From positions 1-36,182 of the forward strand of contig JAAWIE010000012.1 in NCBI GenBank assembly GCA_022796195.1: a stretch of 36,182 bases of DNA, read 5' to 3'. Position numbers and translations under genes: made by a program. Under the pieces are notes generated by a model. The model was not told the origin of the DNA and did no database searches. It was given only the letters and a program-made list of their open reading frames with translations. Origin of the DNA: Lawsonibacter sp. Its GTDB lineage: Bacteria; Bacillota; Clostridia; Oscillospirales; Oscillospiraceae. Positions 9,164-15,945 of this stretch are shown here, piece by piece. Within the stretch, counting starts at the first letter, position 1. Every line of letters begins with the position of its first letter.

Positions 9164-10525
9164 GTGGTCGACTGGAAGAAAAATACGGTCCATACATTGG
9201 ACATTGCCGGATGTACCGCTGAGGGTATGGGGGTTGCTCGGCTGGAGGGCCGGGTTGTATTTGTTCCCTATACCATCCCAGGGGAGCGGTGGACGGTTCG
9301 CTTGGAGAAGGTCAATAAAAATGTCGCCTGGGGTCGGGGGATAGGGCTGCTGTTGCCCTCGTGCCAACGAATACAGTCTGATTGTCCAATTTATGGAAAA
9401 TGTGGCGGCTGTCAGTTCCGGCACATGGCCTATGAGGAAGAACTGAGGCTGAAGAGACAGCGCATCGCTGATGCCTTGGAGCGGATTGGACATGTGAAGC
9501 TGGAGCTTCCACCGGTGTTAGGTGCGGAGCACCCCGACCGCTACCGGAACAAGGTGCAGTTTCCGGTATCTTGTGGGAAGCAGGGGCTGTCTGTGGGCTA
9601 TTACCGGCCCAGAAGTCATGACGTGGTAGATGCTCCAGACTGCCTTTTACAGCCGGAAACCGTTACCCGCCTGCGGGGGGCATTTCAGAACTGGATGACA
9701 GCGCACAAGCTTTCCGCTTATGATGAGCGAACCGGGCAGGGCCTGATCCGCCACCTCTGCATTCGGACCAACAGCCGTGGGGAGAGCTTGGTTTGCGTGG
9801 TGGTCAACGGGAAGCGTATACCAGCGGAAGAAACGTTGATAGGCGATCTGCGGCAGGTAGAACCTGGGCTGGTTGGTGTGGTACTCAACTCCAATACCCG
9901 GGATACGAATGTGATTCTAGGGGAGCAATGCGCTGTCCTTTGGGGCCAGGACTGGCTGGAAGAAGAGCTGTGTCAGCTGGTGTTCCGGCTGTCGGTTCCC
10001 TCATTTTTTCAGATTAACCGTGAGCAGACAGAGGTTCTCTATCGTACAGCACTGGAGTTTGCTCAGTTGACTGGGACGGAAACTGTATTGGACCTCTACT
10101 GCGGGATTGGCACGATTTCCTTGGCTCTTGCGGGTAAAGCAGAACGGGTAGTCGGGGCTGAAATCGTACCCCAAGCCGTGGAGGATGCCAGAGAAAATGC
10201 GCGGCGCAATGGGATAGCGAATGTGGCGTTTTTCTGCGGGGATACCGGGGCAGTGGCCCAGCGTCTGGCAGAGGAAGGTATCAGGCCGCAGGTAATCTGT
10301 GTAGATCCGCCCCGGAAGGGGCTGGCCTCAGAGGTGCCTGCCATTCTGGCAGGGATGGCTCCGGACCGAATCGTCTATGTTTCCTGTGACCCGGCTACCC
10401 TGGCAAGAGATCTAGAGCGGTTTGCCCAACTGGGGTTTTATACGGTTCGGGCCCAAGGGATTGACCTTTTTCCAAGAACGATCCATGTGGAGACGGTTGC
10501 GCTGTTACAAAGAGAACCTTTGTAG
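9164..10525 (+). CDS. rlmD: 23S rRNA (uracil-5-)-methyltransferase, RlmD/RlmCD family
   Basis: SAM-dependent m5U methyltransferase of the TrmA/RlmD family. The N-terminal TRAM domain (about 1-60) is followed by the iron-sulfur cluster cysteines CPIYGKCGGC (about 75-84). The SAM-binding motif VLDLYCGIGTISLAL is near 310, DPPRKGL near 385, and the catalytic cysteine lies in VYVSCDPATLARDL near 405. The start is a GTG with AAAAGGGGG eight bases upstream. In Bacillota one RlmCD enzyme often modifies two sites (U747 and U1939), so the exact specificity cannot be read from the sequence. It is 24 bp downstream of thiI and probably cotranscribed. Confidence 0.93.
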   Translation: MVDWKKNTVHTLDIAGCTAEGMGVARLEGRVVFVPYTIPGERWTVRLEKVNKNVAWGRGIGLLLPSCQRIQSDCPIYGKCGGCQFRHMAYEEELRLKRQRIADALERIGHVKLELPPVLGAEHPDRYRNKVQFPVSCGKQGLSVGYYRPRSHDVVDAPDCLLQPETVTRLRGAFQNWMTAHKLSAYDERTGQGLIRHLCIRTNSRGESLVCVVVNGKRIPAEETLIGDLRQVEPGLVGVVLNSNTRDTNVILGEQCAVLWGQDWLEEELCQLVFRLSVPSFFQINREQTEVLYRTALEFAQLTGTETVLDLYCGIGTISLALAGKAERVVGAEIVPQAVEDARENARRNGIANVAFFCGDTGAVAQRLAEEGIRPQVICVDPPRKGLASEVPAILAGMAPDRIVYVSCDPATLARDLERFAQLGFYTVRAQGIDLFPRTIHVETVALLQREPL

Positions 10526-10563
10526 AAAATCCTCTTAGCCTATCCTACATTGTTTATACAAAA

Positions 10564-10613
10564 ATAAGGACGGTTGTATCAATACAATTAAGTATCGATA
10601 CAACCGTTCTTAT
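10564..10613 (-). terminator. Intrinsic terminator of tRNA-Leu
   Basis: A 17-nt inverted repeat (10564-10580 and 10597-10613, one G-T pair) has a further small stem inside it. Read on the - strand, the stem is followed by TTATTTTTG. It begins 2 bp after the tRNA 3' CCA. On the + strand no T-run follows, so it serves the tRNA and probably not rlmD. Confidence 0.85.
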
Positions 10614-10614
10614 C

Positions 10615-10699
10615 TGGTACGCCCGAGGGGATTTGAACCCCTACCCGTTGCCGGAATGGAACCTAAATCCATCGTGTATACCAATTTCACCACGGGCGC
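10615..10699 (-). tRNA. tRNA-Leu (anticodon UAG)
   Basis: The - strand folds into a class II tRNA. The acceptor is GCGCCCG / CGGGCGT (first pair G-U), and the anticodon stem is ATGGA / TCCAT with loop TTTAGGT, so the anticodon is UAG (leucine, CUN codons). A long variable region (about 13 nt) follows, then a T-arm with TTCAAAT loop. Discriminator A and an encoded CCA (10615-10617) complete the 85-nt gene. Confidence 0.96.
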
Positions 10700-10744
10700 G
10701 GATGAAGTGACCAGACATATGCTCAATCACATATCAACTATTTA

Positions 10745-10773
10745 ATCATACAAGAAAATAGTTGAATTGTCAA
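10745..10773 (-). promoter_or_regulatory. Sigma-A promoter of tRNA-Leu
   Basis: On the - strand there is TTGACA (10768-10773), a 17-nt spacer and TATGAT (10745-10750), about 45 bp upstream of the tRNA. The -35 hexamer is the consensus. It lies just beyond the stop codon of the DUF3842 gene, so the tRNA is an independent unit. Confidence 0.85.
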
Positions 10774-10778
10774 TCATG

Positions 10779-10805
10779 CTGGAAAAATATTTATTATTTT
10801 TCCAG
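10779..10805. other. Perfect inverted repeat over the DUF3842 stop codon
   Basis: CTGGAAAAATA and its complement flank a 5-nt loop. The stop codon of the DUF3842 gene (10794-10796) is inside. On either strand the 3' arm carries five T residues, so this could be a weak bidirectional terminator or an mRNA 3'-end stabiliser just upstream of the tRNA-Leu promoter. Confidence 0.5.
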
Positions 10806-11204
10806 CTCTGCCGCCAAAGCCGCTACAGCCTGAGATACGTAGGCAGAAAGAGGAAGATCCTCTACGCCGGCCACCACCACACCGCAGCTGTTCATAGGTA
10901 CAAGGTATTTTTTCGCACGGCAGCTGCCCACCGCCTCGGCCATATTGGGAGTAACTTCGCCCAATATGGCATTGGCAACCACAATGCCAACCGGCCCCAA
11001 CACTCCGTCTGCATCTATGACGCCCTGGACAACCGGATTTTCTCCGGTAGCGCCAAAGTCTGCCCCCGCTTTCAGCATGGCAGCGGTGGCCGTGGAGTTT
11101 GTACCCAGGGCATAAATCTGGGCTCGAGGCAGACGGGCTTTGACCTGCTCTACCATAAGACAGCCCAATCGGCCGCCCTGACCGTCGATGACAACGATTT
11201 TCAT
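10794..11204 (-). CDS. DUF3842 family protein
   Basis: A 136-aa cytoplasmic protein of a Clostridia-wide uncharacterised family, recognised from its N-terminus MKIVVIDGQGGRLG. It is Ala/Gly/Val-rich with an apparent Rossmann-like beta-alpha-beta start (GQGG loop), and a conserved-looking PMNSCGVVVAGV segment near residue 104. No catalytic assignment is possible. The start ATG is supported by GGAAAAGAGGAA upstream on the - strand. The gene is divergent from the small ORF at 11270 and directly upstream of the tRNA-Leu promoter. Function unknown. Confidence 0.85.
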   Translation of the reverse strand: MKIVVIDGQGGRLGCLMVEQVKARLPRAQIYALGTNSTATAAMLKAGADFGATGENPVVQGVIDADGVLGPVGIVVANAILGEVTPNMAEAVGSCRAKKYLVPMNSCGVVVAGVEDLPLSAYVSQAVAALAAELEK

Positions 11205-11269
11205 ACAAAATTCCTCTTTTCCGCACTCAATTACCCCGGTCCTGCATAAAATGGCTCGGGGGTGGTCTT

Positions 11270-11479
11270 ATGGCTTCCATATACAATGCCAACAGCGGGG
11301 AACTGCTTACAATGGCGGTGGCGCTTTCCGCTGTACTGGCCCAGGGACAGAGTCAAGCTCAGCTGGCCAAGCTGGGAGCTTTCTTTACCATCGTGGGGGA
11401 CACGTTGAATTTATATGCCCTCCAGCCTAGCCAGACGGACCGAGCTTCCACGGCGCTCAGCCTCGCAGATAATCTCTGA
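11270..11479 (+). CDS. Small hypothetical protein (69 aa)
   Basis: Not firmly recognised. The protein is Ala/Leu-rich and helical, with the core LLTMAVALSAVLAQ and a second half LAKLGAFFTIVGDTLNLYAL. This pattern recalls the small DUF6774-like proteins of Oscillospiraceae, but the match is from memory and weak. GGGGGTGG lies 8-10 nt upstream of the ATG. Its last 23 bp overlap the 3' end of the convergent patatin gene. The sequence composition and ribosome site support a real gene; length and lack of a named family keep confidence moderate. Confidence 0.6.
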   Translation: MASIYNANSGELLTMAVALSAVLAQGQSQAQLAKLGAFFTIVGDTLNLYALQPSQTDRASTALSLADNL

Positions 11480-12305
11480 TCTCATCCAGCCGTTCCGCCG
11501 CCATTTGATAGCCTGCTGCCCACAGCAGGCGCAGTTTTTCGGTATCCCGCTCTGTCCGGGCCACGCCCAGGGTGGATTCGGGGGCGATGACCAGCAGTCT
11601 ACCTGCCCGCTCGGCCTGAAACAGCTTTTCCCGGTCCTGATTGTAGACCGAAGCCCGGTTTTCCATAGCGGACACGAATTCCGGATAATCCCGGTATCTT
11701 CGACGAATCATATTCATCATGTGGTCGGGCTTGCGGCGGTAGTTCCGAGGGCGGGTGAGGACCACGATGACCCGGTCACACTTTGCCAGAGCACGCCGCC
11801 AGGGGATTGCGTCGCCGATGCCGCCGTCCAAATAGGGCTGACCGTCAATTTCGAAGACCGGGAAGAGGAGGGGCATGGCACAGCTGGCCTGGAGAACAAT
11901 CGACTCTTTGTCGTTGCGGGGGACGGCCAGATAGTCAGCTTTACCAGTGTTCAGATTGGTTACCACCGCCTCTACCTCGCCGGGGAAGGCGGCAAAGGTT
12001 TTGTAGTCGAAGGGTACCAGCTGATTTGGGATGGTGCCATAGGCGAATTTCAGGCCGAAATAACAGCGGTTGTCCCGGTCGGCTAGATTGCGCCAGCCCA
12101 TGTACCGCTTATCCGGGGCATAGCGGGTAACTACCTCCAGATTACGCCGGGGCTGTTTGGATACATAGCTTACCCCGTAGGCGATGCCTGCGGATACACC
12201 GATTACATAGTCGGCTATCACGCCGCCCTCCAGCAGGCCGTCGCAAACGCCGCTGGAAAAAATCGCGCGGAGGGCTCCGCCCTCCAATACCAAGCCTGTT
12301 TTCAT
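11457..12305 (-). CDS. Patatin-like phospholipase / acyl hydrolase
   Basis: Cytoplasmic or membrane-associated Ser-Asp dyad lipid acyl hydrolase of the RssA/YjjU type. At 282 aa it shows the oxyanion loop LEGGALRAIFSSG (residues 7-19), the nucleophile elbow GVSAG (Ser38) and the catalytic aspartate in LDGGIGDAIP (about residue 158). No signal peptide is seen. AGGAGG lies 6 nt before the ATG on the - strand. A hairpin (12317-12335) and a TATAAT lie upstream. It stands alone between divergent transcription units, and its substrate cannot be inferred. Confidence 0.93.
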   Translation of the reverse strand: MKTGLVLEGGALRAIFSSGVCDGLLEGGVIADYVIGVSAGIAYGVSYVSKQPRRNLEVVTRYAPDKRYMGWRNLADRDNRCYFGLKFAYGTIPNQLVPFDYKTFAAFPGEVEAVVTNLNTGKADYLAVPRNDKESIVLQASCAMPLLFPVFEIDGQPYLDGGIGDAIPWRRALAKCDRVIVVLTRPRNYRRKPDHMMNMIRRRYRDYPEFVSAMENRASVYNQDREKLFQAERAGRLLVIAPESTLGVARTERDTEKLRLLWAAGYQMAAERLDEIRDYLRG

Positions 12306-12316
12306 AAAGACCTCCT

Positions 12317-12341
12317 ATGCCCGCTCGCCGGGCATTTTTCC
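12317..12341 (+). terminator. Hairpin with T-tract in the patatin leader
   Basis: ATGCCCG / CGGGCAT with a 5-nt loop is followed on the + strand by TTTTTCC, the form of an intrinsic terminator. No + strand gene ends nearby, so it may stop antisense transcription through the patatin gene. On the - strand the same hairpin lies in the patatin 5' leader just before the ribosome site. A TATAAT for the - strand is at 12342-12350. Confidence 0.5.
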
Positions 12342-12387
12342 TTATTATACCCCACTGAGACTGATTTTGCAAACTGTTCCAATTTCC

Positions 12388-12417
12388 TTGACACCTCCGG
12401 CCTGTTGGGGGTAAAAT
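12388..12417 (+). promoter_or_regulatory. Promoter of the xpaC-telA operon
   Basis: TTGACA (12388-12393), an 18-nt spacer and TAAAAT (12412-12417), about 30 bp before the first start codon. It sets the 5' limit of the operon. Confidence 0.75.
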
Positions 12418-12447
12418 ATAGATTATTCTTTTGAGGTGAAATGTGCC

Positions 12448-13128
12448 ATGATTACCCGAAAAAAAGTATCTGTTTTGCCTATCTACATGGTGGGCTTTGT
12501 CTGGCTGGGTTACGCCATGTTCTTCCCCTTGCGCACCTTGATACAGTATGTGCTGTGTGCAGCTGTGTCTCTGGCGGGCTATACGGTGGGCAAAGCCTTG
12601 TTCCCCGATCAGGTTTACCAGACACCAAGTACGGCTGAGGGGAAACCACAGGAATCCAAACAGGAGGAGACGGTGGAACCGCAGGTAGCCAGTCTCCGGA
12701 AGGAGAAGGATCGGGCGATCTCTGAACTTCGCCGGCTCAACAACGCCATCCCGGATGAAAAAATTTCCGATCAGATCGATCACCTGGAGGAAGTCACCGG
12801 TAAAATTATTGATCAAGTAATTGCAAAACCGGAAAAGAAGCCGCAAATTTCCCGTTTTCTGGACTATTTTTTGCCAACTACTTTAAAGCTGCTAAATGCC
12901 TATGACCGGATGGATTCCACCGGCATTTCGGGCAGTAACATCGATACCACCAAGCAGAAGGTGGAACAGATGCTGGCAACCCTCTGCGCTGCCTTTGACA
13001 AACAGTTGGATGCTCTCTTCGGAGACGAGGCATTGGATATTTCCACCGATATCACAGTTATGGAAAACCTGTTGGCCCAAGAGGGGTTGTCCAACGGTGG
13101 AGCGGACGGCCCTGTTTTGGAACTGTAA
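12448..13128 (+). CDS. XpaC-like protein (5-bromo-4-chloroindolyl phosphate hydrolysis family)
   Basis: Membrane protein of the XpaC/YceG family, a frequent neighbour of TelA and of unclear molecular role. Two hydrophobic segments lie at the N-terminus (about residues 9-25 and 30-47). An acidic linker and a cytoplasmic helical, coiled-coil-rich domain (about 70-226) follow. The start is placed at the ATG at 12448 (226 aa), because GAGGTG at 12433-12438 is then 9 nt upstream. The in-frame GTG at 12436 is inside that site. It is first in the operon with a small ORF, a two-TM protein, telA and a TPM protein. Despite the family name, hydrolase activity is not established. Confidence 0.87.
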   Translation: MITRKKVSVLPIYMVGFVWLGYAMFFPLRTLIQYVLCAAVSLAGYTVGKALFPDQVYQTPSTAEGKPQESKQEETVEPQVASLRKEKDRAISELRRLNNAIPDEKISDQIDHLEEVTGKIIDQVIAKPEKKPQISRFLDYFLPTTLKLLNAYDRMDSTGISGSNIDTTKQKVEQMLATLCAAFDKQLDALFGDEALDISTDITVMENLLAQEGLSNGGADGPVLEL

Positions 13129-13141
13129 GAAGGAGGTCAGT

Positions 13142-13213
13142 ATGGACTATCGTAAACATGTGAAAAAAGGTGAGTGCCTGTACGTTCCATTGGTACCGCT
13201 ATCTTGCCTATAA
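13142..13213 (+). CDS. Tiny ORF (23 aa), possibly frameshifted
   Basis: A very strong Shine-Dalgarno (AAGGAGG at 13130-13136) is followed by ATG and 23 codons (MDYRKHVKKGECLY...) ending in TAA. From about 13185 the +1 frame stays open to TAG at 13236-13238. It reads FHWYRYLAYNKKSGGER, rich in aromatic and basic residues like the beginning of the ORF, just before the TTG start of the next gene. This may be a real micro-peptide, a decayed or frameshifted small gene, or a translational coupler. No family was recognised. Confidence 0.4.
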   Translation: MDYRKHVKKGECLYVPLVPLSCL

Positions 13214-13240
13214 CAAGAAATCGGGAGGAGAACGGTAGCC

Positions 13241-13438
13241 TTGAAAAAATGGTCGGATGAAAAAAACGCGCTGGCTCTAGCAATTGCATATACATGTTTG
13301 GCGATATTCACCATCGTATATGTATTGTATCGAGCTCTTGATCCGCTGCAAATCGTTGTTGCCGTGAGTGCAGTGGCCTGGTGGATCTATTACGCAAAAC
13401 TACGCAAAAAACGACAGGAGGAAAATAACGATGAGTGA
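13241..13438 (+). CDS. Small two-TM membrane protein (65 aa)
   Basis: Not recognised as a named family. It has two hydrophobic stretches (about residues 10-32 and 36-52) with a short turn between them, and a basic then acidic C-terminal tail (KLRKKRQEENNDE). The start is a TTG with GGAGGAG at 13224-13230 upstream. Its end overlaps the telA start by 8 bp, which suggests translational coupling and a role in the same membrane-associated module as XpaC, TelA and the TPM protein. Confidence 0.72.
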   Translation: MKKWSDEKNALALAIAYTCLAIFTIVYVLYRALDPLQIVVAVSAVAWWIYYAKLRKKRQEENNDE

Positions 13439-14621
13439 CGAACTGAATCTGAATAGCACCCCCGAGCTGACTTTTGAACCCTCTGCCGCCCAGGCGGTAG
13501 CCGCACCTGAGCTGACCTTGGAGCCCTCTGTTCCGCCGGCGCCTCAAGTGGACGAGGCGGCTCAGGCGTCCCGGGAGGCCAACGCCGTTAAGCTGGACGA
13601 ATCTATGCTCAGCGAGGCGGAGAAGAAAATGGTGGAAGATTTTTCTCAGAAAATTGACGTCACCGACAGCAATTTGGTGCTGAATTACGGCGCCGCCGCG
13701 CAAAAAAACATCGCAGCTTTTTCGGAGAGCGCCCTAAGCAACGTAAAGACAAAAGACCTGGGCGAGGTAGGGGAGGCCCTGTCCTCTCTGGTGGTGGAGT
13801 TGAAAACCTTTGGGGAGCCGGAGAAAAAGGGGATTGGCGGCTTTTTCCAGAAGAAGAAAAACGAGCTGGAGGCCATGAAGGCCAACTATGCCCGGGCCGA
13901 GGTCAACGTGGAGAAGATTGTCAAGGTGCTGAAAGACCACCAAGTTACCTTGATGAAGGACGTGGCGATGTTTGACCAGATGTACGAGCTGAACACCAAG
14001 TACTACAAAGAACTTACAATGTATATTCTGGCCGGAAAAAAGCGGCTGGAGTATTTGCGTACCCACGATTTGGCGGAGCTGAAAAAGAAGGCAGAGACCA
14101 CCGGGGCCCAGGAGGACGCGCAGGCTTATAACGACTTTGCCAACCTGTGCAACCGCTTTGAAAAGAAACTCCACGACCTGGAACTGACCCGAATGATCTC
14201 GGTTCAGATGGGCCCCCAGACCCGCCTGCTCCAGAACAACGATACCCAGATGCTGGAGAAAATCCAGTCCTCCCTGGTGAATACCATCCCGCTGTGGAAG
14301 AGTCAGATGGTGCTTGCCCTTGGGCTGGAGCATGGCCGTCAGGCCACCGCCGCTCAGGCTGCGGTTACCGATATGACGAACCAGCTTTTGCAGAAGAATG
14401 CCGACATGCTGAAAATGGGCACCATCGAGACCGCTCGGGAGGCTGAGCGGAGCGTGGTCTCCATTGAGACCCTCCAGCATACAAACCAGCAGCTGATTAC
14501 CACCCTGGATGAGGTGATGCGGATTCAGACCGAAGGAGCTCAGAAGCGAAAAGAGGCCGAAGCGGAGTTGGGGCGCATTGAGGGTGAGCTGAAACGGAAG
14601 CTGTTGGAGCTGAGAGGCTGA
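13431..14621 (+). CDS. telA: Toxic anion resistance protein, TelA family
   Basis: Cytoplasmic, almost entirely alpha-helical TelA/YceH-family protein of 396 aa. Members were named from tellurite resistance in plasmids, and in Firmicutes they are tied to envelope or antimicrobial stress; the biochemistry is unresolved. The N-terminal 50 residues are low-complexity Ala/Pro/Glu-rich. Family-typical segments include GIGGFFQKKKNELEAMK near 140, LYILAGKKRLEYL-like near 205, and QNNDTQMLEKIQSSLVNTIPLW near 275. The start ATG at 13431 follows AGGAGGA at 13417-13422. A longer in-frame reading from 13368 would overlap the preceding gene and lacks a site. XpaC-TelA adjacency is a known pairing. Confidence 0.93.
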   Translation: MSDELNLNSTPELTFEPSAAQAVAAPELTLEPSVPPAPQVDEAAQASREANAVKLDESMLSEAEKKMVEDFSQKIDVTDSNLVLNYGAAAQKNIAAFSESALSNVKTKDLGEVGEALSSLVVELKTFGEPEKKGIGGFFQKKKNELEAMKANYARAEVNVEKIVKVLKDHQVTLMKDVAMFDQMYELNTKYYKELTMYILAGKKRLEYLRTHDLAELKKKAETTGAQEDAQAYNDFANLCNRFEKKLHDLELTRMISVQMGPQTRLLQNNDTQMLEKIQSSLVNTIPLWKSQMVLALGLEHGRQATAAQAAVTDMTNQLLQKNADMLKMGTIETAREAERSVVSIETLQHTNQQLITTLDEVMRIQTEGAQKRKEAEAELGRIEGELKRKLLELRG

Positions 14622-14668
14622 TGCGCAATAGGGGCAGGCGTTCAGCCGCACGATAATCGGCAGGGCGG

Positions 14669-14688
14669 GACGGCCCGCTAAGGCCGTC
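14669..14688 (+). other. Intercistronic hairpin between telA and TPM gene
   Basis: GACGGCC (14669-14675) and GGCCGTC (14682-14688) form a strong 7-bp stem with a 6-nt loop. No T-run follows, so it is more likely an RNA processing or stability element than a terminator. The surrounding 90-bp spacer is GC-rich and otherwise featureless. Confidence 0.55.
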
Positions 14689-14711
14689 GCACCTTGCACA
14701 AGGAGAATACT

Positions 14712-15830
14712 ATGAAACTTTTCCAAAAACCCTGGTTTGCTTGGCTGCTGACTGCGGCCATGATTTTGGGGGCCATCGGAATCGGACGGTCTAAGAATGC
14801 AGAACATGTCCCGGCTGGGGCCCCGCCGTCTTCTCCCTCGGCCGGTCTGTCTAACCTGGACACACGGGACTATGAGAAGTGGATTTGGGACGGCGCTGAG
14901 GTTCTCTCTGCCTCCACAGAGAAACAAATCTGCCTCTACAATGCCAACTGGGATTACCGCTATAACAGTGTAGTAGCTGTTGTAACAGTGGACGGTTTGG
15001 CTGGGGAAACGATTGAAGATTACGCCTGGGACCAGGGGATTGATATGGGACTCGGGGAAGGGGATGCTATTCTAGCAATTTCTTCCAAGGATGAGGACTG
15101 GTACGTGGTCCCTGGTGACGATTTTTCCACTATTCTAACCAACCAGGTGGTCGCTGAGCTGGAGGATATTTTGTCCGGAGACCTGAACGATAAAACGATA
15201 TTGGCGTTTTATGAGACGCTCAATCAGGTCTATCAGGATAATTTCGGCTTAGGCAACGCAGAGGGCGGCGATTCTTATTCCACAAACTACAACGGCGGTG
15301 GAAGCAGAATGGCGGGCATGGTGATGTTGGTTTTCATTTTGATTGCTATTGTCCTAGTGGTGAATGCCATTGACCGTTCCCGCTACAATGTCTACCGGCG
15401 GCGCTACTATGGGGTTCCCAATCCCCCGGTTATGTTCCGGCCAATCTTTTTCTGGCATGGTCCAGGGTCTATGTGGTACCGCCGGCATTGGATACAGCCG
15501 CCTCCTCCGTCCCCCAGACCGCCCAGAGGTCCAGGCCCCGGCCCAGGAAACCGGCCAGGAGGCGGGTTTGGCGGCGGCAGTTCCAGTGGTTTTGGGGGTA
15601 CGGGGAACCGCGGCCCCAGAGGCGGAGGAACCTTTGGTGGACGCCCATCAGGCGGTGGGCGTTCCGGCGGATTTGGAGGTTCGTTTGGGAGCGGCCGGGG
15701 CGGCAGCTCCTTTGGAGGGAGTCGAAGCGGAGGCTCTTTTGGAGGAAGCCGGGGCGGAGGATTCGGCGGAGGGCGTTCCGGTGGATTTGGAGGCGGTTCC
15801 CGAGGCGGAGGCTTTGGGGGCAGACGCTGA
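14712..15830 (+). CDS. TPM-domain membrane protein with Gly-rich tail
   Basis: 372-aa protein with an N-terminal signal anchor (about residues 8-25). An extracytoplasmic TPM (TLP18.3/Psb32/MOLO-1, formerly DUF477) domain covers about 45-175. A second TM segment (about 200-220) follows, then a basic YNVYRRRYYG stretch, a Pro-rich segment and a roughly 100-residue C-terminus made almost wholly of Gly, Ser, Arg and Phe (GGFGGS/RGGG-type repeats). TPM proteins are linked to membrane-complex repair and phosphatase activity in plants. YgcG-like bacterial members often end in Gly-rich tails. The start ATG at 14712 follows AAGGAGA. It is last in the operon, with a terminator directly after it. Confidence 0.88.
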   Translation: MKLFQKPWFAWLLTAAMILGAIGIGRSKNAEHVPAGAPPSSPSAGLSNLDTRDYEKWIWDGAEVLSASTEKQICLYNANWDYRYNSVVAVVTVDGLAGETIEDYAWDQGIDMGLGEGDAILAISSKDEDWYVVPGDDFSTILTNQVVAELEDILSGDLNDKTILAFYETLNQVYQDNFGLGNAEGGDSYSTNYNGGGSRMAGMVMLVFILIAIVLVVNAIDRSRYNVYRRRYYGVPNPPVMFRPIFFWHGPGSMWYRRHWIQPPPPSPRPPRGPGPGPGNRPGGGFGGGSSSGFGGTGNRGPRGGGTFGGRPSGGGRSGGFGGSFGSGRGGSSFGGSRSGGSFGGSRGGGFGGGRSGGFGGGSRGGGFGGRR

Positions 15831-15843
15831 CGGCTGCATAATT

Positions 15844-15881
15844 GCCCTGGAAGGATTTTTCTTTCCAGGGCTTTTCTTTTT
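15844..15881 (+). terminator. Intrinsic terminator of the xpaC-telA-TPM operon
   Basis: GCCCTGGAA (15844-15852) pairs with TTCCAGGGC (15863-15871), followed by TTTTCTTTTT. It lies 14 bp after the TPM stop codon. Confidence 0.93.
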
Positions 15882-15945
15882 GGACATACCTTTTCACAGC
15901 TTCGCATAGGATGAAAGCAACAGACGATATAGGAGTGTTGCTTTT

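Noticed and set aside
13734-14927. 397-codon - strand open frame
   Set aside because: Antisense to telA and the start of the TPM gene; no ribosome site or recognisable domain.
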